64,000 nt of DNA from Madurella fahalii (GCA_029876055.1 CM056874.1:7874001-7938000), one strand, 5' to 3'; counted from the first letter of the stretch, positions 33,164 to 44,980 are shown. The notes: generated by a model from the letters alone, not told the origin. Numbers and translations are program-made.

Positions 33164-35295
33164 ATGGCGGACGAAGTCTATGATGGTGCCATTGGCATCG
33201 ATCTCGGTAATGTTCCCCGCTGCGCTCTTCGCTCTGTAATCTCGAGCGGGTGGGTTCTTTGGGTGCGTTTGCTGACAGCCCATCGCGATGTTCAGGCACC
33301 ACCTACTCTTGCGTTGCCACGTACGAGGGCACCAATGTCGAGATCATCGCCAACGAGCAGGGTAGCTTCACCACGCCCTCGTTCGTCTCCTTCACCGATA
33401 ATGAGCGGTTGATTGGCGAGGCCGCCAAGAACCAGGCCGCCATGAACCCGGTGAACACCATCTTCGACATCAAGTAAGACGCCGCCTTTTTTTTTCCTCC
33501 TTGCACCTTTTGATTCGGCCGGGCAACCTACTGACGCTTTTCGCACTCAGGCGCCTGATCGGCCGTCGCTTCGATGACCCCACCGTCAAAAAGGACATGG
33601 AGTCGTGGCCATTCAAGGTCGTCGACGACAACGGCAACCCGAAGGTTCAGGTTGAGTACCTGGGCAGCACCCACACGTTCTCGCCCCAGGAGATCTCCGC
33701 CATGGTCCTGACCAAGGTCAGTCATACCACCAAAAGCCCAAAACATCGAGCCAGACGCTGATAGTGTGCGAAATAGATGAAGGAGATTGCCGAAGTCAAG
33801 CTCGGCAAGAAGGTCGAGAAGGCCGTTATCACGGTCCCGGCCTACTTCAACGACAACCAGCGTCAGGCCACCAAGGACGCCGGCGCCATCTCTGGCATGA
33901 ACGTTCTCCGTATCATTAACGAGCCTACCGCCGCCGCCATTGCCTACGGTCTCGGCTCGGGCAAGTCCGGGAAGGAGCGGAATGTCCTTATCTACGATCT
34001 CGGCGGTGGTACTTTCGATGTCTCGCTCCTGAACATCCAGGGCGGCGTCTTTACCGTCAAGGCTACCGCTGGTGATACCCACCTTGGTGGTCAGGATTTC
34101 GATACCAACCTCCTCGACCACTGCAAGAAGATCTTCACACAAAAAACCAAGAAAGACTTGTCGGGTGATGCCCGTGCCCTACGGAGATTGAGGACTGCTT
34201 GCGAGCGCGCCAAGCGGACTCTCTCCAGCGGCGCCCAGACCACCATCGAGATCGACTCCCTGTTCGATGGTGAGGACTTCAACATGCAGATCACTCGTGC
34301 CCGTTTCGAGGATCTCAACGCCAAGGCTTTCGCTGGCACTCTTGATCCCGTTGCCCAGGTTCTCAAGGATGCCGGCGTCGAGAAGAACCAGGTCGACGAG
34401 ATTGTGCTCGTTGGCGGTTCCACTCGCATTCCCCGCATCCAGAAGCTCTTGAGCGACTTCTTCGATGGGAAGAAGCTCGAGAAGAGTATCAACCCTGACG
34501 AGGCCGTCGCCTACGGTGCCGCTGTCCAGGCCGGCATCCTCTCCGGTAAGGCCACCTCTGCCGACACTTCCGACCTCCTTCTCCTGGACGTCGTTCCTCT
34601 GTCGCTGGGTGTTGCCATGGAGGGCAATATCTTCGCCCCGGTTGTTCCCCGTGGCCAGACTGTCCCCACCATCAAGAAGAGGACATTCACCACCGTTGCC
34701 GACAACCAGCAGACGGTCCAGTTCCCCGTTTACCAGGGTGAGCGTGTCAACTGCGAGGACAACACTTCGCTGGGTGAATTCACTCTTGCTCCCATCCCCC
34801 CCATGAAGGCTGGTGAGCCCGTCCTCGAGGTCGTCTTCGAGGTCGATGTCAACGGCATCCTCAAGGTCACCGCCACCGAGAAGACCTCGGGCCGCAGCGC
34901 CAACATCACCATCTCCAACTCGGTTGGCAAGCTCTCCTCGACTGAGATTGAGAACATGATCAACGGTATGCCTTGCCTCACAGATACAGAATTTTGAGAA
35001 CGATTTAAAATGCTAACGTTTCGCAGATGCCGAGAAGTTCAAGTCCAACGACGAGGCTTTTAGCAAGCGGTTTGAGGCCAAGCAGCAGCTTGAGTCTTAC
35101 ATTTCTCGCGTTGAGGAGATTATCTCGGACCCCACCCTCTCGCTCAAACTCAAGCGTGGTCAGAAGGAGAAGATCGAGCAATCGCTCAGCGAGGCCATGG
35201 GCCAACTCGAGATCGATGACTCGACTGCTGATGACCTCAAGAAGAAGGAGCTCGCCCTGAAGCGACTCGTGACCAAGGCCATGTCGTCGCGGTAA
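33164..35295 (+). CDS. SSB1: Ribosome-associated Hsp70 chaperone SSB
   Basis: Hsp70 that sits at the ribosome exit with the RAC co-chaperone and folds nascent chains. Five exons, 33164-33206, 33296-33473, 33551-33716, 33777-34965 and 35027-35295, with introns of 89, 77, 60, 60 and 61 bp for the first to last gaps in order except that there are four: 89, 77, 60 and 61 bp. Donors are GTAATG, GTAAGA, GTCAGT and GTATGC, and the last intron has a GCTAAC branch point. The protein has 614 residues, nearly the yeast Ssb length. The ATPase domain starts with AIGIDLGTTYSCVA and holds the phosphate motif IYDLGGGTFDVSLL and VGGSTRIPRIQ. The substrate-binding domain and a short helical lid follow. The C-terminus lacks the EEVD of cytosolic Ssa proteins, and the N-terminal DEVYDGAIGI matches Ssb. 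Early clustering of short exons is usual for Hsp70 genes in this group. Confidence 0.97.
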
Positions 35296-36210
35296 AATGG
35301 CGTGAACGTTTGATGAGCGGTTGGCCTTGTCCACACAGGTACAGGCGGCAATCGGCGGGGGTTTATGAAGCCACGGTCCGAATCCGACCGTGCGCCCGGA
35401 AAATGGCGGGCTATGGTTATGATGGGAGGCGTCTTATATCTCGTTTGGTGAAGCGGGACCAAAAAGTTAGAGGGATCGATCTGGTTACGCTCTGTTTCGC
35501 TGGGGAGCCATCTGTGGGAAGATTGCAATGACTGGGATGTTTCCTCTTGATTCTCACGACCCGAATGCTCTTTGGCGCACTGCATGTAGACTAGGGAGGT
35601 TATTCAAAAAGTATACCATGCATGACCTGGCTAGTAATGCGATGCTGAGCCCTGAAAAGAGTTGTGGCAAATATGTCTCGCTTCTTTTTTTTTTTTTTTT
35701 TTTTCCCACCATTTGGCTCTCGGTGTTTTGGGCGGGGCGCCCGCCGGCCTTGCGGGACCCAGAAAAATCAACCCAGAAAACTCAACAACGTATCCTGATA
35801 GTATGACCGCATTTGAATGCAAGGTATTTGATTCCGTTCTATCAATCCTTGCAGCTTTCCTCATAAATCTTACAAGTCTTCTTTTCTCCGTTTTATTTTC
35901 CTCTTCTCCTTCTCTCTGTTTCGCGCCGTCTATTTCTCTCTAGAATTATTAAGCCGATGGTGGTTGTGGACGGTTACAATATCTAAGGACTACAAGACAA
36001 AGCTTATTTGGTCCCCCGAGATAAGCCAGTGGGGTCCAGCAGGCAGAACCCCAGGAACCCTCCCACAGACAAGACCTCGCCGCCCAAAAGACAGCCAGTG
36101 ACTCTGCCTCGTTAAAAGGGGGGTTCAAGGTCCCACTCTTCAAAACGCGAACCATCACGGGGGGCACAAATCCATCTCCACCTTTGATTGGATTACTCGC
36201 CGCATGAGGC
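35296..36210. other. Intergenic region after SSB
   Basis: About 915 bp with the SSB 3' UTR, a run of about 20 T near 35684-35704, and a T/C-rich stretch near 35875-35940 that may lie in the promoter of the next gene. No reading frame with recognisable motifs. Confidence 0.55.
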
Positions 36211-37242
36211 ATGAACAAGACGGAGACGCAGAGATTCGACTTATTTTTCGACCTCCCCCCGGAAATCCGCGAGCACATCCTCTCGTACATTTGCCTCTTT
36301 CCCGGCGGGGTCCTGGTCGGCGGCGGGGTGAACGTCCCCGTTGCTGCTGCTGCTGCTGCTGCGGGGGCGTCTCGTGATGAAAGTTTTGCCGACGAGAACG
36401 ATGACGACGGCGATGGCGATGGCGATGGCGATGGGCAAGGCCAAGAGGCGGCTAACCCCCCGGTAAACTTGTTCCTCGCCTCACCTTTTTTCTACCGCGA
36501 GGCGGGGGATCTATACTACGGGCGGAACGTGTTCCACTTAGATTTCGGGGGTGCCTCGTCATCATCTTCTTCTTCTTCGAGGACGGCAAACCCGTCTGGT
36601 GCTTGGGGGCGGCGGCGGAATATAAGGCGGTGGCAGCGGCAGCAGCAGCGGGAAGAACGAGAAGAACGGGATAATGAAAGTAATAGGGGAAGCGGCGGCA
36701 TGGGAAAGAAGCGGAAGTGGGGCGGGTCGGTGGTCATGAGGCTGCTTACCGACGCCGAGGCGGCGGGGGCCAGGGGAAGGATCAGGAGCGTCGTGTGCTA
36801 CATTGCGCGGTTTGGGGCGCTGGCGATGGGGCATTTGGTACCCGCGCTGGCTGGCATGGTGTTGGGCGGCGGGTTGAAGAGAGTGAGGATTGATGTGCGG
36901 GAAGGAGTGAAGGGTGGTAGGCAACAGGGGCTGTTGAGAGTGGGGGACGATCAGAGGGCCAGGAATTTGGATCTGGCTGGGAATCCGGCGTTGAAGTCGT
37001 TGCTGGTGTTATTGACGGATCCGGATATTGAGACGGGAGAGCTGAGAGTTTCGCAGCGCTTCCATACGCAATTTTGGTGTCAATTTCACCGTGAGGCAGG
37101 ATGTGCGATGTCGACGGGTCACGCCAGCGACGGGGCGGATGAGGGCCATGAAGGGGACTTTCTCGACGTGGATATCCACAAGCTCGTACAGGCTCTGGGC
37201 CAGGGGGTAGAGTTCAGGATCAAGAAGGTCGGCAATGGTTGA
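36211..37242 (+). CDS. F-box-like protein with simple-sequence inserts
   Basis: A single exon of 343 residues. The N-terminus FDLPPEIREHILSYIC (residues 12-27) matches the start of an F-box, the SKP1-binding helix pair of SCF ubiquitin ligases. NLFLASPFFYREAGDLYYGRNVFHLDF (about 87-113, described here in two parts because LASPFFYREAGDLYYG is the core) follows the common fungal F-box companion segment. Between and after are low-complexity runs coded by microsatellites: polyalanine (GCT repeats), an acidic DG repeat (GGCGAT units) and a run of serines (TCT/TCA). A basic R/Q/E-rich block precedes residues 170-343, which are hydrophobic and helical. The substrate is unknown. Inserts this long and repetitive suggest rapid length change between strains. 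Whether a 3' intron extends the C-terminus cannot be told. Confidence 0.75.
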   Translation: MNKTETQRFDLFFDLPPEIREHILSYICLFPGGVLVGGGVNVPVAAAAAAAGASRDESFADENDDDGDGDGDGDGQGQEAANPPVNLFLASPFFYREAGDLYYGRNVFHLDFGGASSSSSSSSRTANPSGAWGRRRNIRRWQRQQQREEREERDNESNRGSGGMGKKRKWGGSVVMRLLTDAEAAGARGRIRSVVCYIARFGALAMGHLVPALAGMVLGGGLKRVRIDVREGVKGGRQQGLLRVGDDQRARNLDLAGNPALKSLLVLLTDPDIETGELRVSQRFHTQFWCQFHREAGCAMSTGHASDGADEGHEGDFLDVDIHKLVQALGQGVEFRIKKVGNG

Positions 37243-38740
37243 TTTCCTCCCAAAAATTACACGGCAGGTATCGTGAAAGATTGATGGACGTGCCAAGCGT
37301 CCACAAGCTTCCCAAGACCAGCCTCGGCATGGGAAAAATGGCCAATTGGCGGACAGCCGCTGCCGGTTGTTTGCGCCAAGACGGCACCTGATGGCGATCA
37401 AGATCTGCCAAGAAGACAAGGCCTCTGCGGAAGTGGGACGGTTTCTCCTTTATCCATTCAAGACTCTGGGTTTTATCGGATTTTGATGGTGCACAAAGAT
37501 GCGCTTTTGCGAATGCACATATCGTCAGCGACTTGTGTTACACAAGAAACCGAGGCGACTTTGATTCGACACATTAGTTCGACGTGAGTCTGCGAGGCCG
37601 AGAGCAGGAAACCGTGTGGAGAGGTTGATGTTGGTGCGACAACACCTTCTCGCCTCCTATGTATCATTCTTTTTCTTTCCCCATTTTCTTTTCTCCTTCT
37701 TTCTCTTGTTTCTGCCTTGTTTCCATTGTTTTGGCTTTACCATGTCTTCCCCTACCGACTTCAACCACCACATTTCTCCCCCCGTCCGTAATATACAATT
37801 TAAGCCTTCCTCCTATCCAGACCAAGCACGCCATCTCTTGCGCCCTGCTCCCTTCCGCCGTCTGCCGCCTTGGCCTGCATGCTAGGCACTTCCATCCCAC
37901 AAGGTGTTGTCGATCGGCCAATTTCACAACTCTAGAAAACAGAAACGGGACAGGCGGCTCCGTGTCTTGGCTTTCGGCATAGCCGAGCGGCCTTGATGGA
38001 GTTCAATGCTGCTGCAAAGGATGAAGCTTAACCTTTCTCACCCACACTCTTTCTTCGAAGCCTTCAACCGCGTACGTAAAGTGTGAAGTGACCCCCGCAG
38101 ATCTAGTCGTCTCACATGCATAAGTCTCCGCACTTTCCCCAGAATACATGGGTGGCATCTGCGCGCGTATTGGTGCATCCAAGCAAAGAGGGAAGCACCG
38201 AACCAACAGGCGAGCAGCCGCCAGTGACCGATCCACCGGATGTGGGATGATGCCACCAACGATACGTCTGCTCGACCAGCACACCACCATGCAATATCAT
38301 GTACGCTAGAGTCTCGGGGAGACACATCTTGATTCCGCTATCTCCAGTCAAGCTTTCCCCTCTTCGCGCAACCGTCGTGTAACCACAAACCGGGATCCTT
38401 GTCCGTCATCCGTCTCTTTCCCCACCATCACCAAGCCAATTCTAGCAGAAAATTCATACATAGCTTTTTCGGAGGGGGTTGAACAGGCGAAATGAGATGA
38501 ACTCAAACACGTTCTCGTCCTATTGCCCCGCCCTCTGATGGCGTTTACCATGTTTAGGGGACAACGGGTTAGGATAAGAAAAAGAAAGAAAAAAAAAAGA
38601 AAGAAAGGAAAGGGGAAGAAAAAAAAGCCTGAGAAACCATGGTTTTGGCATCGTATCATGATGATGATAAGACATGAGAGAATGAAAAGTAGGAAAATAA
38701 AAAGTCGTCGGTCGGCGGCAGCCGGCGGGCGGATGCTTGC
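37243..38740. other. Intergenic region with pyrimidine-rich patches
   Basis: About 1.5 kb between the F-box-like stop codon and the stop codon of the small minus-strand gene. It includes T/C-rich sequence near 37665-37730 and the uninterrupted purine tract listed separately. No coding signal was found on either strand. Confidence 0.55.
38576..38627. repeat. 52-nt uninterrupted purine tract
   Basis: All bases on the plus strand between these positions are A or G, mostly AAAG and GAAAG units. Such homopurine-homopyrimidine DNA can form triplexes. It lies about 115 bp beyond the stop codon of the 38741-39085 gene, so it may be a U/C-rich element in that transcript's 3' UTR. Confidence 0.85.
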
Positions 38741-39085
38741 TTACTCGACGGCGACTTCGTGGAAGTCCTCCTTGTGGTCATCCTGGTGCTCGCCCCAATG
38801 GACGGGGCCGAGCTTAAGGAAGCGGAACCGGTTCTTGGACGCGTCGCTGCTGAGACTCGAGGTGCGGCGCTTCATCGTGTCGGCGCTAACGCCATCTTGC
38901 TTCGGAACCTCGGCGAGAGCCTCGGCCGTGAGAGGTTGCGGAACCCTCTGCGTACGAGGGTAGGAATCCGACGTCTTGGGTGCCAGTGACAAGAATGTGG
39001 AGGGCCGACGCTGGGTGACCCGCAAGGGGAATTCGACAGTCTGCTCGCTCAGTTGGCGGAGCTCCTGCGGGGTGGGTGCCGACAT
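38741..39085 (-). CDS. Small conserved-looking protein with HWGEH motif
   Basis: A single exon of 114 residues. The start at 39085 was chosen because CACAATGTC has A at -3; an in-frame ATG at 39127 would add 14 residues. The N-terminus (SAPTPQELRQLSEQTVEFPLR) looks helical and the middle is S/T/P-rich. The C-terminus, from NRFRFLKLGPVHWGEHQDD to the acidic end DFHEVAVE, is the part most likely to be conserved; I recall this tail from other Pezizomycotina proteins of unknown function, but cannot verify it. A TATA-like GCATATAAGG lies about 175 bp upstream on the same strand, supporting a real gene. There is no signal peptide or membrane segment. Function unknown. Confidence 0.75.
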   Translation of the reverse strand: MSAPTPQELRQLSEQTVEFPLRVTQRRPSTFLSLAPKTSDSYPRTQRVPQPLTAEALAEVPKQDGVSADTMKRRTSSLSSDASKNRFRFLKLGPVHWGEHQDDHKEDFHEVAVE

Positions 39086-39258
39086 TGTGTTGAGGATGAC
39101 GGGTGCGGTTTCACACTCGTTGTTCAAATTCTTCGCTGAGCTTCGGCGAGGGGCAGTATCAGAGACGACTGCTCGGCGGGCGTGATCTGGTGAGAAAGAA
39201 GATAGCAGGAACAGAAGAAACCTGGTGGAGTGTGTGTGAGAGGGGGGGGGTCGTTTGC

Positions 39259-39268
39259 CCTTATATGC
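39259..39268 (-). promoter_or_regulatory. TATA-like element of the small HWGEH gene
   Basis: Read on the minus strand the sequence is GCATATAAGG, about 175 bp upstream of the chosen start codon. Spacing and orientation fit a core promoter. Confidence 0.45.
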
Positions 39269-42200
39269 TCTGGGGATTGCTATACCCCACGCTCCCGACG
39301 CTTATCCTGCCTCCCCCCTGCCCTCTCTGTGCTCCGCAAAGCTGCTCACATGAGGATTTTCGCAAATCACCCCCCGGCCGCACGCACCCCGTTTCACGGC
39401 GGCGTATGAGCAGAGGGCAGCGGGCCCCGCCTGCCATGATTGGATTTAACTACCGAGACGAACCCCAGCATTCTCGGCGACTGGCGGCAACACGTGCGCT
39501 CGCAATTGGCCTGAGCCGAGACGAGAGGGGAAGATGGGGAAAGAAGCAGGACAGACTCGTAATGCCTTCGCTATCCGCACTCCGCAACATGCGACGCACC
39601 TCAGGGGGGAAAGCGCGTGCGAAAATAGGCGGGATACGCGGTCAAAGGGCTCAGTTCATGGTGGCATCATGTCGGCAAACGACGAGATAGACTTTGATAC
39701 AACAAATATTTGAAGATGTGGAGCTGCGAGCGCGACAGAGCCGCGTGCCTGGTTCTCATCCCGGGACGGAGTCGTGACGTCGGGGCCTCGGGCGACCGTT
39801 GATTGGATCCCCGGCAACCGGGCGAAGATATCTCGGAGCGATCGCAGCTGTCAGTCGATCCCCAATGCCGCCATCCAAGGAGCTGGGTGCGGGGCGCGGG
39901 GCACCCTAGAAAATGCCCCTCAGTCTTCTGCATCCGCACCACGGTCGCTCGGGCGCTGCATATTCGCTGACGATGGGACTGGCTAATACAGCCAAGCATC
40001 CAACGACGTGCTGCCACCGCACCCTGGCCAAGTGCTCAGCTTGCCTGTCGATTGTTGCGATGGTCTGTCCTTGCGTTCTAGACACTGCAGCTAACCGCTG
40101 TGGCATCACCTTGAACACGCATGAGTGGTTCGCTGTCGTCGCCTGATCCCGACGGTGGCATGACCAACAATAGCAGGCGCGGAGATGCACCAAATCAATT
40201 GGTCCTCTGGTTAAGCTTCAAAGTACAACTCAGCTCAGCTCAGCCCAGAAGAGGTAAAGGATACGATGGCAACATGTTGAACTTTCCGAACCGCACAGAA
40301 TGAACGGAGCCGGTAGTTAAGATGGCTGGCCGGAGGAGCAAAACATACAGTTTGCGAAGCATGGCCAATGACTCTCTATATGCTACTGTCATCCATCGCA
40401 AGCATGTTGTTGCGTAATAGGCGGCTGTGCGCTGCGACATCCTCCATAGGGGCCTCAATCCTTTTCATCGAACTGGGCCGATATCTTGCTTACCAGTTCC
40501 GCCAATCCCTACAGCAGCGTAGTTTGACCGGCTGTTGGCCAATAACAGTACACGTGACGACCAACTTGCCGTCTGAAGCTACATTCACACCTCGGTATGC
40601 TGCCGAAATATGTATGTAGAAGAAAGTAAGTCAACATAGGGGTCTGTACCACAGTCTCCTGGGTGACCTAGAGGCCACTTGCTCTGCCAACCCTTCCTGG
40701 GGGAAGTTGGGTACATGAGAAGACGCCGACCCCTTCCCCTCGACGTCGACCGAGGTCCCATCGGAGATGAAATGCGGGATGAAACTTCCGCGAAAGAACC
40801 GCTCTTCCCACAGGATGGGGTTGTACCGTGATCGATTGCGGGGACTCCCTATCAATCAGACTAGAGCTTCTGTATCTGCTCGCTATTGACGCACACGGCC
40901 TAGGCCGGTCTCCCACCATGTCTGTATGTATGATCAAAACCATGCACGGGACACGCAGGTGAAGACGCGTATACCAAGCCACTCACTAACCAAGCCCCTT
41001 GTCGAATGGAAACTGGAAGTCTCCTGATAACCACCGTAGCCTTGTTTGTCCGCTCGAGGGGCCGAACGGTAGTTTTCCGGGCCATCGACCGCGTCAACAA
41101 GGGAAAACGCGAGAACCCGGCTGCTCGATGACGGGTTACAAGAGCAGTAATGTCCATGACAGATTATCCAACATCCGCGACTGCGGTATCCGTCCCGCTT
41201 TGCCTCCACATGAAAGCAGGGTGTCACTATCGCTGCTAGAGAGAATATAAATAGGGCCCACTTACCAGCTCTATGGTCCTGATATGCTACCGTTCAGGCC
41301 GGTCGAAACGGGCGGTTGTCATCATCATCACAACGAAGCCGCGAGAAACGCCGATATAACTGCAATCTAATCATCCTGACCACGCCAGTTCCTCCTTCAA
41401 CCGCCTCTGAAGCGACACTTGACCGGGTCTCGAGCAGATATTTTAGGCAGTGCCGTGCCCAGGCGAGGTCAACGGTCTACTGGCCTGGTCCTCCAATCAA
41501 GCTAAGCAAAGGACCCATTGAAATGGCGAACGAAACCAGTTGGCGATGTCCAGCAGAGACCCTACGCCACGGCGTGCACCACCCAACAGGTTAAACGGGC
41601 TTTGACAGCGCCATTGCCCCTTTTTCCTGTGACGCCATTCGGGTTAGACCAGGATGCAGATGAGGGCTAAGGGGCGGGAGAATTACCATCGTGCTAGTAT
41701 TCCAGCCTATCACAATTCGGCTTTGGCCTCATGAGCGCAGTGTTTCAGATCGGCGAGGTCGCATGGCCCTGACCGGAAACAAAGCCTTCGAGAAATAGGG
41801 AGAAGATGAACTGCGAGTGCGCCACCTTCGGTTAGGCAGGTGATGGGGGCACTTCACCGGCTCTGGTGTTTAGGTCCCGGCAACCCCGCTGCTGCTCTGG
41901 GCTGTGTCGAGGACGCCGGCCGAAAATCCCGGCCTAGGGAGTTCTTGGATGCGTACCCGGGAGGATACTATAGAACGAGGTGGCCGCATGGAGGGCCGCA
42001 CGAGGCTTTCTCGAGCCGCGCACTAAGTTTAGCAAGTTCGGTGTCTTGTGGGCCACCAAAGCCGCAAAGTTGAAGAGAACTGGCGTGCATAGCGATTAAA
42101 GAGTATATAGCGATGGAGATATTGAGTACCGGTGGCAGGTGGTGAAGATGCAAAACTCAGCTAAGTAAACTTGGCTGTTTTCCGGGTTGAAGTTGAGGTT

Positions 42201-43975
42201 AGGCCTTAGCACCACCTGTAACGGTATGCCAGACAGGGGTTGTACATAAGTGTGCCTTCCCGCCGAGCCGGCTGCAGGTGGGGAGAGCAGCGAGGATGCA
42301 CGATGTACAGGATCGGCAGGCCAAAACGAGAACCTGGTCGTTAATTGGCCTACAGAGAGGCTCCCTGGTGCGGTTTTCTTTTTTATTTATTTATTTTTTT
42401 TTTTTTTTGTTTTGGTCTTGGTGAGGGCTTCCAGAATCGTTACACTCCTTTTGCTTTGCGCTCCATTTTGTGTACTTGCCAAACCTAGAACGTCCATTGA
42501 GGTCAATTGGTCAGCCGCATGCCGGGTAGGCAGAACACACGTCGATCTCGGCACCGAGCTCCGGGCAAACGCTAGTTCTTTGCAACTCCTAGCCGGCTTG
42601 CCGCATCTTCGGTTCCTGCACCACCCGTCCAGCCCGGAATTGCGACTTCCCCAGCTGTTGTTTCCAGCAACACTATGCTATTTTCACGCTGGATCTTGGT
42701 TGGTATTCTGCGGCCTACTTGTCCTTTGCTGACCTGGGACGGCGCCCCTGGACTTGGGGGTTGTTGCGTCGTCTGATGGATCTACGATCAAAGTTACGTG
42801 GCCCCTGATATGCAACCTTCCCATCCGCACCAAACCTTTACATCTGCGCCTTGCAAGACGACGCCGTAACTGCAGCTACTCCTTGGTTGCAGGAATTCAT
42901 CCGGCCCCTTGGGTATCCACGACGGTGTCCACGATGGTGTCCACCCTCCCTCTCCCCTCCACCAATAAACACATCATGACGCCTGGGCATGCCCTTGGGT
43001 CTCTGTTCTCGTTCCAATATGTCACGAGGGGATTACCTCTAAACTCTTTCTGTCTGTCAATTCCGACAGAACCGGGAAGTCTCCGGTTCCCTCCTCTGCC
43101 AAGTACCTCTTCTTGTTCACCGGCGTCTCATTTCAACGCATGAAAGACTTCGCCCCTGATGCCTAGTTGCAATGACCCATTGTTCGTTACGTCTCGTTAC
43201 ACTCACCAACGGACCGCTGCGGACACCCAGGTGTGAACCATACCCCCGGTTCCTACTGTCTCTGTTTCTTCCGTTTCCCCCTCATCCTGGCAATGTCTTG
43301 GTCCTTCAGTCCCCCTGCGGAGCACCGACAAGGGAAGTATACATCATCGCAGCCCACAAACCGACCAGACCATCGTTCGGCTATTCCTGCGGCCGGAGAT
43401 GAAGGTCGCCATCGCACCCCCCGTCTCTGCCAATGCCGAAGTTCTTGTACCTGTCATACCGGCAGATGGCACAGGGGGGTGGTCCCTTCTCGCACTGTTG
43501 GTGTTAGTGGTTGAGGGTCCAACGCTGGGGGCTCAGGCGGAAAGCTCTGGTGACATGATAGGCCTGGGTAGGCTTTCTCCCACACCCTTACTTACCCCTT
43601 GCCGCATGCCGCTCTCAGATGGGCCCACACGTACCAGCCATAGGGGTACTAGTTCGCAACTCCACTAAAAAGATGAGGAAGGTACTCTGGGCGTAGGTAT
43701 ACGCGGCTGTACATGTGTTCCTGTGCCGGATTGTTACATTCCTCGATCGAGGTCCTCCCGGCGAGGACCACGGCCGTTGATCAACCAACGGCTCTCAACC
43801 CAACTCGGTCAGTTTCGCCGCATCTACCTAGTGATCATGAAGCCACCAACAGACATTGTCCAAGAGTCATACAGGGAACTCTCGAGCCATCACTGGACCG
43901 GCAAGGCCTCGGCAAAGCAGGGAACCAACACCAGGCTACGACTGAAGGGTGGGCAACCCATCACGAAGAAACGTG
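39269..43975. other. Long stretch without a supportable gene
   Basis: About 4.7 kb upstream of two outward-facing small genes. Open stretches exist (for example plus-strand frames at 39103-39690 and 42250-42732), but they are composed of random-looking sequence with no domain and no splice sites that join them into longer frames. There is a T-rich run near 42380-42410 and an imperfect direct repeat of about 12 bp (GGTGTCCACGAT-like) near 42925-42950. A non-coding RNA could be present but leaves no sign I can read. Confidence 0.55.
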
Positions 43976-43981
43976 TATAAA
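43976..43981 (+). promoter_or_regulatory. TATA box of the small cysteine-rich gene
   Basis: TATAAA is 195 bp upstream of the ATG at 44171 and is followed by a CT-rich leader, matching a strong fungal core promoter. Confidence 0.55.
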
Positions 43982-44170
43982 GGGGGCCATCGATTCCCAT
44001 CTGGACCTCCAAATCTTCACCACTCCCCCATCACCAAACACAACCTGAACTGCATTCTCAGTCTCTCCAGACAACCACGCGACTCACTGTCTATTGCGCT
44101 TCCGATCGTCAGGACATTCACAAAGACTCTCCTACGCACGCCTTCGCCGAAAACCACCCTACAGCCCACA

Positions 44171-44353
44171 ATGTGCACCATTTACACCTTCATCTATGAG
44201 TGCGGCCACTCCAAGCAGGAGGTTGTCCAGGACGCGGAATGCCGGGCGGCTGGATACTGTGTGAAAAACCCTCCCAGATACGTCACGCACGAGAATGCCG
44301 GCAACTGCGACATGTGCCGATCCCATGGGACGAGCAGGAGCAGGTACTACTAG
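44171..44353 (+). CDS. Small cysteine-rich protein, possible zinc-binding
   Basis: A 60-residue single-exon protein starting at CACAATGTGC, with A at -3 and a TATAAA box 195 bp upstream. Cysteines and histidines are spaced like a metal-binding fold: C2, the C-G-H of YECGH near 11-13, two more cysteines in ECRAAGYC near 23-29, H near 40, and CDMC near 46-49. The tail is basic (SRSRYY). There is no signal peptide, so it is not a typical secreted effector, and the pattern looks like an intracellular zinc knuckle. I recall similar short proteins beginning MCTIYTFIYECGH in other ascomycetes, of unknown function (memory, unverified). It sits alone in about 10 kb of otherwise geneless DNA, which suggests extensive regulation. 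Confidence 0.8.
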   Translation: MCTIYTFIYECGHSKQEVVQDAECRAAGYCVKNPPRYVTHENAGNCDMCRSHGTSRSRYY

Positions 44354-44980
44354 TAGATATCCGGTACTGCCCATCATTGTTGCGCCGTGCGGGATGATTC
44401 TTCTAACATGGTTTTCAAGAGAGCCACAGCTCGCGATCCGATAACCCACTTTTTCATTTCGACCGTTTGAGCCTTCCTGCTCCCCCCGGAAGCGGGTTCG
44501 CACACGAACACATACCCAGCAGTGACATCCGGCGGTCGATAGCAAAAGGGGAGAAGAAAAAGCGAAGATTTTGTAGACAGTGATAGACCATTACGATTAC
44601 ATGCTGTGTTTTGAGGCTGTTGTTTGCGGAGATGGGGCCGCCATGGGCGGGCGAGAAACCAGGTTTGCCAGTGCTGGACAGGACTCTCCTTTTCGCTGAC
44701 TCTTGTGTTTACCCCAAAGGTTGGGACTGTGTGCCGGCTTGTATGCGGGCGGTGATTTCCTTTCTTGGTGTGCGTTTTTGAATAGTATACGAGGCTGCTA
44801 GTGTGTTACATAGTTCTGCGAGATACATTGTTCTTCGCAAAGCGCTGAAATTTTTCTCAATTGCACTCTCTCACTCGCCTGCTCTCTCAGAGTCCCGCAA
44901 CAATGTTGCTAAACGGGCCATCTGCGCTTGAGATATTGGCCTTACCCGCGCGGCTCGGTTTTGCCGTGGAACTGACAGCT

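Noticed and set aside
39103..39690. Plus-strand open frame of 195 codons
   Set aside because: Overlaps the promoter of the small minus-strand gene, no domain, no homology-like pattern.
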